DNA of 64,000 nt from Parapedobacter sp964498395 (GTDB lineage Bacteria > Bacteroidota > Bacteroidia > Sphingobacteriales > Sphingobacteriaceae). Under the pieces are notes generated by a model. That model ran no database searches and was not told the origin of the DNA. It was given only the letters and a program-made list of their open reading frames with translations. How positions within the stretch are numbered: position 1 is the first letter of the stretch; the number at the start of each line of letters is the position of its first letter. Positions 37,692-46,657 of the stretch are shown piece by piece. The DNA lies in assembly GCA_964498395.1 (NCBI GenBank), contig CAZCHE010000007.1:124001-188000 (forward strand), given 5' to 3'. Both the position numbers and the translations under genes were made by a program.

Positions 37692-39170
37692 CTAATCAGG
37701 AGATCGAACAAAGAAGATGGAGTCTGGTAGTACCTGTTCGTTGATAAATCGACTGGCATACCCGACTTCCAGTGCCTCGCCCATATAATCCTCAAAATAA
37801 GCCAATTCGAAATCATGGAACCCGGCATCAAGGGCAATCTTCCCCTCTTTTCTACGGGCACTACGTGAGCCGTCATTGTCAACAACCAATTGGCCACCGA
37901 TGGACAGCTTCGAGCCGTCATCGGAATAGGTGTAGAACCGATAAACCCCCTTGGCGGGGATGTTGATTAACCCCTTAAAAACGATGGCAAACGAATCGCG
38001 GGCGGTAGCGATATCCAGGGAGATCCCATCCGTTTTACCGACACGTACCCTTTTTTTATTCTGGGCGGTATCGGCTAGCTGTGTAAACTTTCCCCCTTCG
38101 TAATACACATAATGCAATCCCTTTTCCCGAGGTTGCACCGATACGGCGGGGAGATACTCCATTTCTTCGGCTTCGGCTTCGGAAAGACCAGATGGATAAT
38201 AGTACATCCATTCGGTTCCTTTGGGGGTCCTGATCCAAGTGTCGAATTGGTATTCATTTTCATGCATGACAATGATCCGGGCGCCGCGTTCCAATTCACC
38301 ATAAGCATCTATGCCGGTGGTTCTACCAAATGCGAGGGCGACATCATAGTGCTTGGCGATGTAGTCGTTGTTATGGTCATGCCCTACAAATGCACCCATC
38401 ACATCACCCATTTCGATAAACGAGGCAAACAGACCGGAATTGATGTTAGACGAAGCAATACCCTCCCTAGCCGTTCCGAGTTTGTCCTCCTTACGGTGAA
38501 CCTCCTCAAACTCTTTGATCGGAATATGGAAAAATGCCAACGACGGCAAGGGGGAACCTCCATTCCGACCGGTGTACCCACTGCTTTGTTCGCGATACCA
38601 ATCCACCTGATCGAAATGCACCCAATCATAATGCCCGTACTTGTGGGCTGACGGGCGATTGTGGGTGTCCATACCATATAAAAGTGCTTTCACCACATCA
38701 TCGGTTGATCCGTATATGGGCAATACGTAATTACCGCTCCCGCTAATAGCAGGCCCGGCCTCGCCGACAAAATAAGGGCTACCTTCAACGAGTTCAAACA
38801 CCTCTGCACGGGTCATTCCGGCTTCGTCATCGTGATTGCCCAAGGTCAATGCCCAAGGAACTTCGGCCTCCGCGAAAATACGTGCAATGGCTTCCCACCC
38901 TTCTTGAGCAGGGGGAGCCGTCACGACATCTCCCGTCACAATAGCCAGGTCCGGCCGTTCCGCATCCAAAACGTGCCGAATTACCGCTTCCGTTTTTGCA
39001 CTGTTCGGTGAAGCGTTATCCCAATGGAGATCTGTAAATTGAGCAATCTTGAATTTACCTTCCGCATCGAATCGAAGTTTCGATGTGGAAGCCTTCTCTG
39101 ATTCAACTCGATTGCAGCCCCCAAAAAGCAGCATCGCCGCTATTGCATGTAGAAATATTGCCCTGACCAT
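37692..39170 (-). CDS. Metallophosphoesterase lipoprotein with C-terminal PA14-like domain
   Basis: A 492-residue secreted phosphoesterase. A lipobox (MLLFGGCNRV, Cys19) marks it as a lipoprotein. The calcineurin-like metal site is complete: FTDLHWD, VTGDVV, LGNHDDE, FFHIPIKEF and GHDHNND give the Asp, His and Asn ligands. It resembles the purple-acid-phosphatase-29-like group. From about residue 370 a PA14-like beta domain follows (KGVYRFYTYSDDGSKLSIGGQLVVDNDGS...FHDFELAYFEDYMGEALEVGY), which may bind carbohydrate. It is last in the susC-susD-phosphatase operon, 12 bases after the fusion enzyme, and is predicted to release phosphate from an organic ester. Exact substrate unknown. Confidence 0.9.
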   Translation of the reverse strand: MVRAIFLHAIAAMLLFGGCNRVESEKASTSKLRFDAEGKFKIAQFTDLHWDNASPNSAKTEAVIRHVLDAERPDLAIVTGDVVTAPPAQEGWEAIARIFAEAEVPWALTLGNHDDEAGMTRAEVFELVEGSPYFVGEAGPAISGSGNYVLPIYGSTDDVVKALLYGMDTHNRPSAHKYGHYDWVHFDQVDWYREQSSGYTGRNGGSPLPSLAFFHIPIKEFEEVHRKEDKLGTAREGIASSNINSGLFASFIEMGDVMGAFVGHDHNNDYIAKHYDVALAFGRTTGIDAYGELERGARIIVMHENEYQFDTWIRTPKGTEWMYYYPSGLSEAEAEEMEYLPAVSVQPREKGLHYVYYEGGKFTQLADTAQNKKRVRVGKTDGISLDIATARDSFAIVFKGLINIPAKGVYRFYTYSDDGSKLSIGGQLVVDNDGSRSARRKEGKIALDAGFHDFELAYFEDYMGEALEVGYASRFINEQVLPDSIFFVRSPD

Positions 39171-39182
39171 CGTAAAAAACCA

Positions 39183-41117
39183 CTATAAATTTAGTACCTG
39201 CTTGATTTTATGAAAAATATCTGTATTCTGGTACACCCCGCTAAAATCTGCTGCTCCCGGCCCGTAAGCAAAGACCGGCAGCATTGTAGGCGTATGGTCA
39301 TCGGTCACATATATACCTGTAATCTCTCCATTTTCCCAGTTTCCGTCAATCAATGTCAAGCCACCCGTTTCATGATCACCAGTGACAATGACTAACGTCT
39401 CCCCATTACGATCGGCAAACTTCAGTGCTTCGGCTACCGCCAAGTCAAAGCTCAGTGTCTCGATAATGGAGCCGGGCAAGGAGTTAGCATGACCCGCATA
39501 GTCGATTTTCGCACCCTCCACCATCAGGAAAAAGCCGTTTTCACCGCCATTGTCCAATTGGTCAATGGACAAGCGGGTAGCTTCAGCCAAAAACCCGATG
39601 GTTTCTTCCGTAGCCGCCTTTCCAAACCGCTCATCGATGCAAATGGCCTTTGAAGCCGAGGTATTCAGCTCATGCAGATTGGTGACCATGCGGTATTGGT
39701 GGTTAAGCTCCTCCCATAGATTACGACCATCCTTTCGGTGCGTGAACTGCCGCTGGCCGCTGCCAATGAGTAAATCTAATTTGCCATCCAATAGATAAGC
39801 CGTCAGGGCATCGCTGTCATCTCGCTCGACGGAATGGCCGTAAAAGGCCGCGGGCGTTGCATCGGCAACATTACCCCAGGTCACCACGCCACAGCTCATC
39901 CCCGCTGTTGATGCATAGTCGACGATAGAGGGGTGGACCGTGCCCACGGAATCCACGCTGATATGCCTGTTTTTGGTCTTTTCTCCGGTTGCCAATGCGC
40001 TACCCCCAGCCGCCGAATCCGTGGTGTATGCATCCAATGCGCCGGTTTCCTGTAGCCCTATCGTCGGGATCATCAACGTGGTCAATGCCTTATTAAACGC
40101 GTAAGCCGCCTGCAATTGTGCCAGCCCCATCCCGTCACCGATCAATAGGATCACATTTCGAACGCGGCCAGGTTCGCCGCGATCCATCGTGTGCTGGGGC
40201 GTGTAGACCGGTATGGGCTGCGAAAAAGCCATTTCGCTTCCATCAAATCCCCGGAAACTATGCGTCGCCACATCCAATCGCTCAGCACGCGCGATTCCTT
40301 CGCCCAATGCCTGACTTTTTAAACTGAAACGCTTTTTATCAAGGTCGGAAAAGAATTCGACGCAACGCTCTACCTCGTCTGTATTGATGATATCAACCCC
40401 CATTTGGCTTAAGGTATTCCAAGCGGTAATACCATCCGGCGTTCCCCAAAATCGGATTTTCTTACCCCTTGCGTGTGACTCAGCGATGGCAGCGGCCACC
40501 TGTCTGCGCTCCGCGTCTACCATCATCCCCTTTCCGTTCCATTTAGTGTAATCGCCAAAACTGGCACTGAAAAAAGCAACCCGTTTCAATTGATCCGTGG
40601 TATAGTTATTCGCCAACCTCCCATCGAACCAAATAAAGTGCGGAATTTGTGCAAATTCATCCGGAGGGGGCATGCTACCGGAAATAACCACCTGTACCGC
40701 AAAGGGATTTACGGCTTCATCGAATACAGCGGGATATTTGGCCAGCAGATCGACCACAGGCTGTAGTGTCGTGCTAGCAGGTGTTTTCAAATCGACAAGC
40801 AATACCAAGCGGTCATCCGAGTTTTTCCATGGCCGCCCGCCATTTGCAGCGTAGATATTTACAATAGGGGTTATATACAATGCTTCCAACGAGCGTTCTG
40901 CCTGCAACTCCTCTTTGTCATGCCCGACCAATATGGCACCACCATCGGCGGCAAACACGTCAGCCTCTATGGAATACACCCGTTGGGCATACGCTTGATA
41001 AAATGGAACTTGCTGATAGTAGTCGTTATGTGAGTGGACCAATATACGTTCCTGCTGTGCTCCCACTAGAAAGGGAACACAGCAAAAGAACCATATCAAT
41101 AGAAGAAAGTACCTCAA
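39183..41117 (-). CDS. Bifunctional PLC/GDPD-like phosphodiesterase - alkaline phosphatase fusion
   Basis: A 644-residue exported protein (signal peptide about 1-21) with two enzymes in one chain. Residues about 24-260 form a PI-PLC/GDPD-type barrel: HSHNDYY with His28 and His30, IEADVF with Glu51 and Asp53, LVGHDKEEL with His66, LLVDLKT and a late INTDEVE. Residues about 318-640 form an alkaline phosphatase: LLIGDGMG (Asp328), the nucleophile in TTDSAAGGSALATG (Ser368), MVEGAKIDYAGHAN (Glu534, Asp539, His543), TGDHETGG (Asp581, His582) and His608. The pair could turn a phosphodiester into an alcohol plus a phosphate ester and then free phosphate. Beside inositol genes, glycerophosphoinositol or phosphatidylinositol head groups are attractive substrates. 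It lies between susD and the metallophosphoesterase with gaps of 12 bases. Confidence 0.9.
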   Translation of the reverse strand: MRYFLLLIWFFCCVPFLVGAQQERILVHSHNDYYQQVPFYQAYAQRVYSIEADVFAADGGAILVGHDKEELQAERSLEALYITPIVNIYAANGGRPWKNSDDRLVLLVDLKTPASTTLQPVVDLLAKYPAVFDEAVNPFAVQVVISGSMPPPDEFAQIPHFIWFDGRLANNYTTDQLKRVAFFSASFGDYTKWNGKGMMVDAERRQVAAAIAESHARGKKIRFWGTPDGITAWNTLSQMGVDIINTDEVERCVEFFSDLDKKRFSLKSQALGEGIARAERLDVATHSFRGFDGSEMAFSQPIPVYTPQHTMDRGEPGRVRNVILLIGDGMGLAQLQAAYAFNKALTTLMIPTIGLQETGALDAYTTDSAAGGSALATGEKTKNRHISVDSVGTVHPSIVDYASTAGMSCGVVTWGNVADATPAAFYGHSVERDDSDALTAYLLDGKLDLLIGSGQRQFTHRKDGRNLWEELNHQYRMVTNLHELNTSASKAICIDERFGKAATEETIGFLAEATRLSIDQLDNGGENGFFLMVEGAKIDYAGHANSLPGSIIETLSFDLAVAEALKFADRNGETLVIVTGDHETGGLTLIDGNWENGEITGIYVTDDHTPTMLPVFAYGPGAADFSGVYQNTDIFHKIKQVLNL

Positions 41118-41129
41118 GATTTCTAAGGA

Positions 41130-42707
41130 TTAATATCCAACATTCTGTTTCAGATGCTCACTAGTAGCGATCTCTCTCACCGGAATCGGGAACACATGGT
41201 GTACAGATGGATTAAACTGCCTAGCGGGCCAAACCTCGATTTCTTCCAACGAGGAAATTGCTCCACCAGCAAGGTTCACCTTTAGTCCATGCAGTGGCTT
41301 TGCATAGGTTTCCTGCGCATCTCCCCAGCGCACGAGGTCAAGATGCCGCCATACTCCCCATTCAAAGGCAAATTCCACACGGCGCTCGTTCTTCAATTGC
41401 GCTTTCGTTGCCAAACTATTGCGTGCCAAGCCAGCGCGGTCACGGATATCGTCAATCAATTCTTTCGCCACCGGGTCACCTTCGCCGTTTTTCCAGATGA
41501 GTGCTTCTGCTTTTATCAGCAATATTTCGGCATACCGCATCAATGAAACGTTGAGGTCGGTCGTCATATTGTCTCCATTGGGGTTCACGGTTTTACCGAT
41601 GGCGTCAGCGTCTCGAAACGGCGCCAAGTATTTCCGCAACGTCATGCCCGTCGGGCTGGATGTAGCCGCTGGATTAACTTCCCAAATAATGTCGTTGCCA
41701 ATGAACGACACATGGTCGCCGGGAGCCACGATCGTAGCGGCCCTACGTTCGTCTCCATCTTCAAATGCGTTATACAACTCCAGTGTTGGCTGAAAATATC
41801 CCCACGTGTTATAATATCCGAATCCACCATTCTGGAATCCGATACCCGGCCACTTGGAGCCATCAACTTCATTGCTGGTTACGCTGTACATGTATTCCGT
41901 GCTCCAGTTATTCGCAATCTCAAATACATCCGCATAGTTATCAAGAAGTCGGTGTTGTTGCGAATTGATAACCTTATCCGCATACGCGATGGCGACATCA
42001 TAGAACGAAGCGTCATATTGTGCTGCATACAGAGCGGCTCTTGCCGCAAATCCCCAAGCTGCCGTCTTATGCACCAATCCCCAATCACTTCTCGACATAT
42101 CCGAAAAATAGGGCAAGTATTCCGACGCCTTTTCCATGTCATCGATAATCATTCGGTAATTGTCCATCACAGACGTGGGGCGTGAGGCATCGATTTCCTC
42201 AATAGGCGTATTTTCCGTTACGATAGGTATGCCTCCATTCGGCCCATCATCACCATACCAGGGTGCCAACCATAAATAGGCAAACCCACGCCAAAAGTAA
42301 GCATTCCCCAATACGACGTTTTTCGTGCCATCAGTTATCGTGGTCGAACCCGGTATTTGGGCAATAATCCGGTTAGCATAATTAATGGTTTGATACATTT
42401 GTGGCCAATTGTCACGTACATCCCGGGTCATCGACCCGTTGTCTACAAAGTTTTTAATGTTATCTGCCTCGGCCTGCACACGCCCGGTTATCATGTCATC
42501 GCTGGCGTTTTCATACCAAAAAAAGCCGCGTCCGGTTGTTCCCTCCCGATATTGCCATTCATAAAGCGCATATACCGTTTGCATCGCTTGGGCGTCTGAT
42601 AAACTCCCTAAGTCAGTCGGCTGGCCATAGGGCTCAAATTCCAAAAATTTGTTGCACGACGCTAACACCGAAACCAGAACCAGCGTCATTAATATTGTCT
42701 TTTTCAT
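41130..42707 (-). CDS. SusD/RagB-family surface lipoprotein
   Basis: A 525-residue SusD-like lipoprotein with lipobox VSVLASC (Cys19). The TPR-like framework is shown by GNAYFWRGFAYLWLAPWYGDDGPNGGIPIVTENTPIEEIDASR near residues 134-175. The C-terminal marks are SLMRYAEILLIKAEALIWKNG, RDRAGLARNSLATKAQLKNERRVEFAFEWGVWRHLDLVRWG and the closing HHVFPIPVREI. It pairs with the SusC protein upstream (103-base gap) to capture a ligand at the surface. Because two phosphatases follow in the same operon, the ligand is probably a phosphate ester, not a plain glycan; this is inference. Confidence 0.95.
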   Translation of the reverse strand: MKKTILMTLVLVSVLASCNKFLEFEPYGQPTDLGSLSDAQAMQTVYALYEWQYREGTTGRGFFWYENASDDMITGRVQAEADNIKNFVDNGSMTRDVRDNWPQMYQTINYANRIIAQIPGSTTITDGTKNVVLGNAYFWRGFAYLWLAPWYGDDGPNGGIPIVTENTPIEEIDASRPTSVMDNYRMIIDDMEKASEYLPYFSDMSRSDWGLVHKTAAWGFAARAALYAAQYDASFYDVAIAYADKVINSQQHRLLDNYADVFEIANNWSTEYMYSVTSNEVDGSKWPGIGFQNGGFGYYNTWGYFQPTLELYNAFEDGDERRAATIVAPGDHVSFIGNDIIWEVNPAATSSPTGMTLRKYLAPFRDADAIGKTVNPNGDNMTTDLNVSLMRYAEILLIKAEALIWKNGEGDPVAKELIDDIRDRAGLARNSLATKAQLKNERRVEFAFEWGVWRHLDLVRWGDAQETYAKPLHGLKVNLAGGAISSLEEIEVWPARQFNPSVHHVFPIPVREIATSEHLKQNVGY

Positions 42708-42810
42708 TTGAATAAATTGTTTTTTAATGGCAATGAAGCTTGCATAGATTATTCATATCCTTTTGTTTATGGCAATTTATGCAGGTTTCATATTATAACA
42801 GTTGCTATGA

Positions 42811-45800
42811 TTAAAACGAAACGTTTACCCCCAAACTAAACATACGTGATACCGGGAACCTGCCACCATCGATCCCGAGATTCCCTACTTCGGGGTCAAA
42901 GGCTGAGTAATCCGTGATCGTCAGGAGGTTTTCGGCATTGGCAAAAATGCGGATATTGGTTTGCCCCGCCGTTCCGATCCTATCGACCAACCGCCTTGGC
43001 AACGCGTAGGAGAGATTGACGTTCTTCAAACGAACGTAATCTGCTTTCTCTAAAAAGTAAGACGATACTTTTGAATAGTTGCCATTCGGGTCATCAATGA
43101 ATGAAAGCCTTGGTATGCCCGAATTCGGGTCGTATTCAAATGATCGCAAGATATCGGTGGTCATATTCCATCCTTTTAATCCCGAAGAGGACATGGCATT
43201 CACCCCATTAAACACATTCACCCCAGAAACGCCTTGCCAAAACATACTGAAACTAAAATTCCTCCAGGTTGCACCAAGCGTAAAACCGTAAGAAAAGTCA
43301 GGATAGTCGTAAGCGCCCATATATTGGCGGTCTCCGTCATTAATCACGCCGTCATTGTTAACGTCTACAAACCTGATGTCACCCGGTTTTGCCAAAGGCT
43401 GGATCAATGAAGTTTCCCCTGTTTGAGGGTTCGTCCACGTGTGGTTGTTAATCTCTTCTTGCGTTTTGAATAATCCATCGGCTTCAATTAAGTAATACGA
43501 GTACCAGGGTTGCCCCACGGTTGATTGAAGCGGTTGCATGGAGTTTACACCCTCACCATGCGCGATAAGCGCCCGCTGGCCGATATTTAGTACGTTGTTT
43601 TTGACCGTTCCCAAATTGCCCCGGAAACTCAGGCCCAAATCCCCGAACTGTTGGTTGTACGCCAACGAAAACTCAAAACCTTTATTTTCCACCTCGCCGA
43701 TATTCGTTTCAGGAGGAGAGGCGACACCCGCCACCGACGGTACAGGAAGGCTCTCGATCAGGTCTTTTGTCCTTTTGTTAAAATAATCTGCCGTTATATT
43801 CAGTTTGTTATCAAAGAAACCCAGATCCAAACCAAAATTAGCCTGTTCTGTCCGTTCCCATTTTAAGTCAGGATTGGGGATGGTACTTTGGTAGAGCCCA
43901 AATAGCCGACTCTCCGCATTTTCTCCAAGAAATACCCCATAGGCACCCAATGAGTATGGAGGTGCATAGATAAAGCGGCGAACCGAACGAATGTTGCCGA
44001 CCTGCCCCCAGCTTACGCGGAGCTTCATGAAACTGAGCGTTTCGCTTTTCGGCATGAAGGGTTCGGAAGTTACTTTCCATGCAAACGATGCGGCAGGAAA
44101 TACATCCGAATTGTTATCGGGGTTCAGCTTAGATGAAGCATCCCTTCTGATGCTTCCGGTCAGGAAGTAACGGTCGTCATAGGAGTATGATAACCGTGCA
44201 AGGTGCGACATGATTGACTCCTCCCAGATGGTTTCTGTCGGCCTATCCGAGCTCCAGTCACCGGCGTTCTCAAATATGGTATAATGCGGATATTCAAACT
44301 GATAGCCCCGAGTATACACATTATGGCCGCGATAGGTAGAATAATTCATGGTGAAAGCCCCTAATGCGGATACATAGTGCTTATCGGCCAACGTCTTTGA
44401 ATACGACAAGATATTCTCCCAGTTCCAGTTTTTATCCAGCGAAGAGCCTATGCTCCGATAATTTTCATCAATGGTACGTCCGGGGGCGGTAAAACGCGCC
44501 GTAAAACTCTCACCGCGGTAACTGGATGTATTAAACGAGAAATCCGATTTAAATTCCAACCCATCGATTGGCTTGATGCTGAGTGACGTTAGGGAAAACA
44601 CCCTGTTATTTGGGTTATGTTGCGTGGTATTCAACAACTGGGACATTGGGTTAAGCAAGTCTGCTTCCACGCTGAACCCTTCTTCCAATGCCCAGCGCGG
44701 CACCGTACCACTCGGCAATCGATTGCCCGCATCGTCGTATTCATATAGCTCATTGAACCTTGGGTAGGCCATGGCACTGAACACGGCTCCGGTATGGCCA
44801 GATCCAATGCTGCTCTGTCCATTATTATAACCATACAGTAAATTTTGGTTCAAGCTTACCCATCGGTTAAATTTGAACCCTAAGTTCAGGCGTGCCGTTA
44901 GGTTCTTACTCCACGTATTCAACAGGGTTCCATCCACATCATCATAGGTCAATGAAGCCAATGCATTCAAGGATTCCGAGCCCCCGCTAATGGTGATGTC
45001 ATAGTGTTGCAATCGGCCCGAACGGAAGATTTCATCTATCCAATCGGTACGGGTCACGTTACCATACGGGAACTGCTCGGGATCGTAAGTTGCCGGCAAA
45101 TTGCGGCCCGCAGCGGCCGATGCATCTTTCCACACCCGGTTAAACTCTTCTGCCGTCAATACCTCAGGTAGCCGCCACGCCTGCTGAACACCGTTCCAAA
45201 CATTAGCGTCAATACGCAAAGCACCTGACTTGGCCTGTTTCGTGGTGATGACGACCACCCCACCGGATCCAGCATAGGCGCCGTAGATGGCCGATGATGC
45301 CGCATCTTTCAATACGGTCACGGTTTCGATGTCGGCCGGATTGAACGGCGCATTGGGTACACCGTCGACGATGTACAACACGCCATCGCCGCCTCTGTTA
45401 CCGCGCCCACGAATGCTAATATCTCCACTTGATCGAGGGTCTCCGCTTTGCACCACGCGCACACCGGGCATCTCGCCCTGCAAGATATTACCCAATGTAG
45501 CAGGGCGACCCTTAAATCGTTCGCCGACATTGATCGACGACACCGCGACGGATAGGTCCTGTTTACGATTGACGGCATAACCTATTGCCACGACCTCATC
45601 CAGCATGCTGATCTCGCCTTCCAATTCCACATCGATATTCGTCCGACCCGAAACGGAAAGTTCGACCGTGGGATAGCCGATATATGAAAACACCAAAATA
45701 GCATTCCCATCCACGCTAATGGAATAAACACCATCTTCATCCGTCATCGATGATCGCGTACCCCCTTTTTCAGCAACCGTTACGCCCGTCAGCGATTCTC

Positions 45801-45918
45801 CGGAAGTTTTGTCAGTCACCTTCCCGCGGACGGTGACTGCCTGGCCATATACCGATCCGTATAGGCCCACAAGTATACATGCAATTGCAAATAGCCTTGA
45901 AAAATAAAATTTACCCAT
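42811..45918 (-). CDS. SusC/RagA-family TonB-dependent outer-membrane transporter
   Basis: A transporter of 1035 residues. The open frame begins earlier, but the ATG at 45918 (MGKFYFSRLFAIACILVG) starts a proper signal peptide. Then come the carboxypeptidase-like domain (VRGKVTDKTSGESLTGVTVAEKGG), the SusC-type plug start (LDEVVAIGYAVNRKQDLSVAVSSI), the plug core (GVRVVQSGDPRSSGDISIRGRGNRGGDGVLYIVDGVP, then IETVTVLKDAASSAIYGAYAGSGGVVVITTK) and the barrel ending in NVSF. It is first in a four-gene operon: susC, susD, PLC/alkaline phosphatase, metallophosphoesterase. Operator copy 3 lies in the long leader region upstream. Confidence 0.96.
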   Translation of the reverse strand: MGKFYFSRLFAIACILVGLYGSVYGQAVTVRGKVTDKTSGESLTGVTVAEKGGTRSSMTDEDGVYSISVDGNAILVFSYIGYPTVELSVSGRTNIDVELEGEISMLDEVVAIGYAVNRKQDLSVAVSSINVGERFKGRPATLGNILQGEMPGVRVVQSGDPRSSGDISIRGRGNRGGDGVLYIVDGVPNAPFNPADIETVTVLKDAASSAIYGAYAGSGGVVVITTKQAKSGALRIDANVWNGVQQAWRLPEVLTAEEFNRVWKDASAAAGRNLPATYDPEQFPYGNVTRTDWIDEIFRSGRLQHYDITISGGSESLNALASLTYDDVDGTLLNTWSKNLTARLNLGFKFNRWVSLNQNLLYGYNNGQSSIGSGHTGAVFSAMAYPRFNELYEYDDAGNRLPSGTVPRWALEEGFSVEADLLNPMSQLLNTTQHNPNNRVFSLTSLSIKPIDGLEFKSDFSFNTSSYRGESFTARFTAPGRTIDENYRSIGSSLDKNWNWENILSYSKTLADKHYVSALGAFTMNYSTYRGHNVYTRGYQFEYPHYTIFENAGDWSSDRPTETIWEESIMSHLARLSYSYDDRYFLTGSIRRDASSKLNPDNNSDVFPAASFAWKVTSEPFMPKSETLSFMKLRVSWGQVGNIRSVRRFIYAPPYSLGAYGVFLGENAESRLFGLYQSTIPNPDLKWERTEQANFGLDLGFFDNKLNITADYFNKRTKDLIESLPVPSVAGVASPPETNIGEVENKGFEFSLAYNQQFGDLGLSFRGNLGTVKNNVLNIGQRALIAHGEGVNSMQPLQSTVGQPWYSYYLIEADGLFKTQEEINNHTWTNPQTGETSLIQPLAKPGDIRFVDVNNDGVINDGDRQYMGAYDYPDFSYGFTLGATWRNFSFSMFWQGVSGVNVFNGVNAMSSSGLKGWNMTTDILRSFEYDPNSGIPRLSFIDDPNGNYSKVSSYFLEKADYVRLKNVNLSYALPRRLVDRIGTAGQTNIRIFANAENLLTITDYSAFDPEVGNLGIDGGRFPVSRMFSLGVNVSF

Positions 45919-46062
45919 ATTGCTTTTGATGAAAAATAAATAGATTGTTGATTTCCTTAAACCGCACAAGATTACCCACCCCCTCCTAACTTGGTATTAA
46001 CATGATGTTATATTTTTAGCTGTATTACGCCTACTTGAAAACCCTCTTTCCTAAACGCACCT

Positions 46063-46084
46063 AAAGCGTTTGCTAAAACGCTTT
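46063..46084. promoter_or_regulatory. Perfect 9-bp inverted repeat upstream of susC
   Basis: AAAGCGTTT and AAACGCTTT flank a four-base GCTA spacer, 145 bases upstream of the susC ATG. The half-site core (GCGTTT / AAACGC) resembles LacI-family half-sites, and it differs from the three-copy operator. It could be a second regulator site or an RNA hairpin in the susC leader. Confidence 0.5.
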
Positions 46085-46341
46085 TCAATTCTCCCACGGG
46101 GGTCGTGTAATCGCATGCAATATTACCGCACATTCCGTAACTTGAGGTTAAGCCCAAGTTACGTTTAGCTTAAATGAAAGATGATCGCAACAAATAAACT
46201 CATAGCGGTCACCCAACAGCCAATATGCCGTGATCCATGACGTGTGATAAACAGACGTTAATTGTACTTTTAAATCTATAATTGTATAGGCAAACTAATC
46301 GCTTTTCAGCCAATAAATCAAGGAATCTTGGCTTTATCCCA

Positions 46342-46357
46342 ATGCAAAGGTTTGCGT
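46342..46357. promoter_or_regulatory. LacI-type operator, copy 3 (susC operon)
   Basis: ATGCAAAGGTTTGCGT is identical to copy 1 at 32935 and differs by one base from the perfect palindrome at 36519. The only downstream operon in this gap is susC-susD-phosphatases on the minus strand, whose start is 423 bases away. The distance is long for direct repression at a promoter near susC and suggests a distal start site. Confidence 0.75.
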
Positions 46358-46484
46358 AACGGAGATTTGAATCATTGGGTTATTCGCGAATTTTAGGGGG
46401 GGGTAGTATGTAGAAATACCGATCGCTAACCAGCGGCGGTGAGATGGGATGCTGCTGGAGAAAGGCAATGTCCAAAAAAGATAT

Positions 46485-46585
46485 GGAACACGGATGACAC
46501 GGATTGGGCGGATGCTTATTATTTGACAGTCAATGTATTTGAAGCATATCTGTGAGCATCCGTTTTATCTGCGTCATCAGCGTTC
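46485..46585. repeat. Imperfect inverted repeat of dispersed intergenic type
   Basis: The left arm (46485-46516, beginning GGAACACGGATGACACGGAT) is the approximate inverse of the right arm (46555-46585, which read backwards gives GAACGCTGATGACGCAGAT). Both arms continue to CGGATGCT. The centre is AT-rich. The GGATGACACGGAT-like wording recalls short dispersed intergenic repeats seen in many environmental bacteria. It lies just after the gdhA stop. Confidence 0.55.
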
Positions 46586-46657
46586 TATTTTCCTCGTTTT
46601 TAGATCTCCTCTCGAAGCGGGGTAAGGTAAGCATGGCCGGTGGGGAGGTACCCGACT

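Larger units (their letters stand above)
45919..46657. other. 739-base control region upstream of susC
   Basis: No gene is visible here. It contains a perfect inverted repeat at 46063-46084, operator copy 3 at 46342-46357 and a long imperfect inverted repeat at 46485-46585 next to the gdhA stop. It must hold the susC promoter; if that lies near the operator, the mRNA leader would be about 400 bases. A G-run of eight at 46396-46403 is also notable. Confidence 0.65.
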
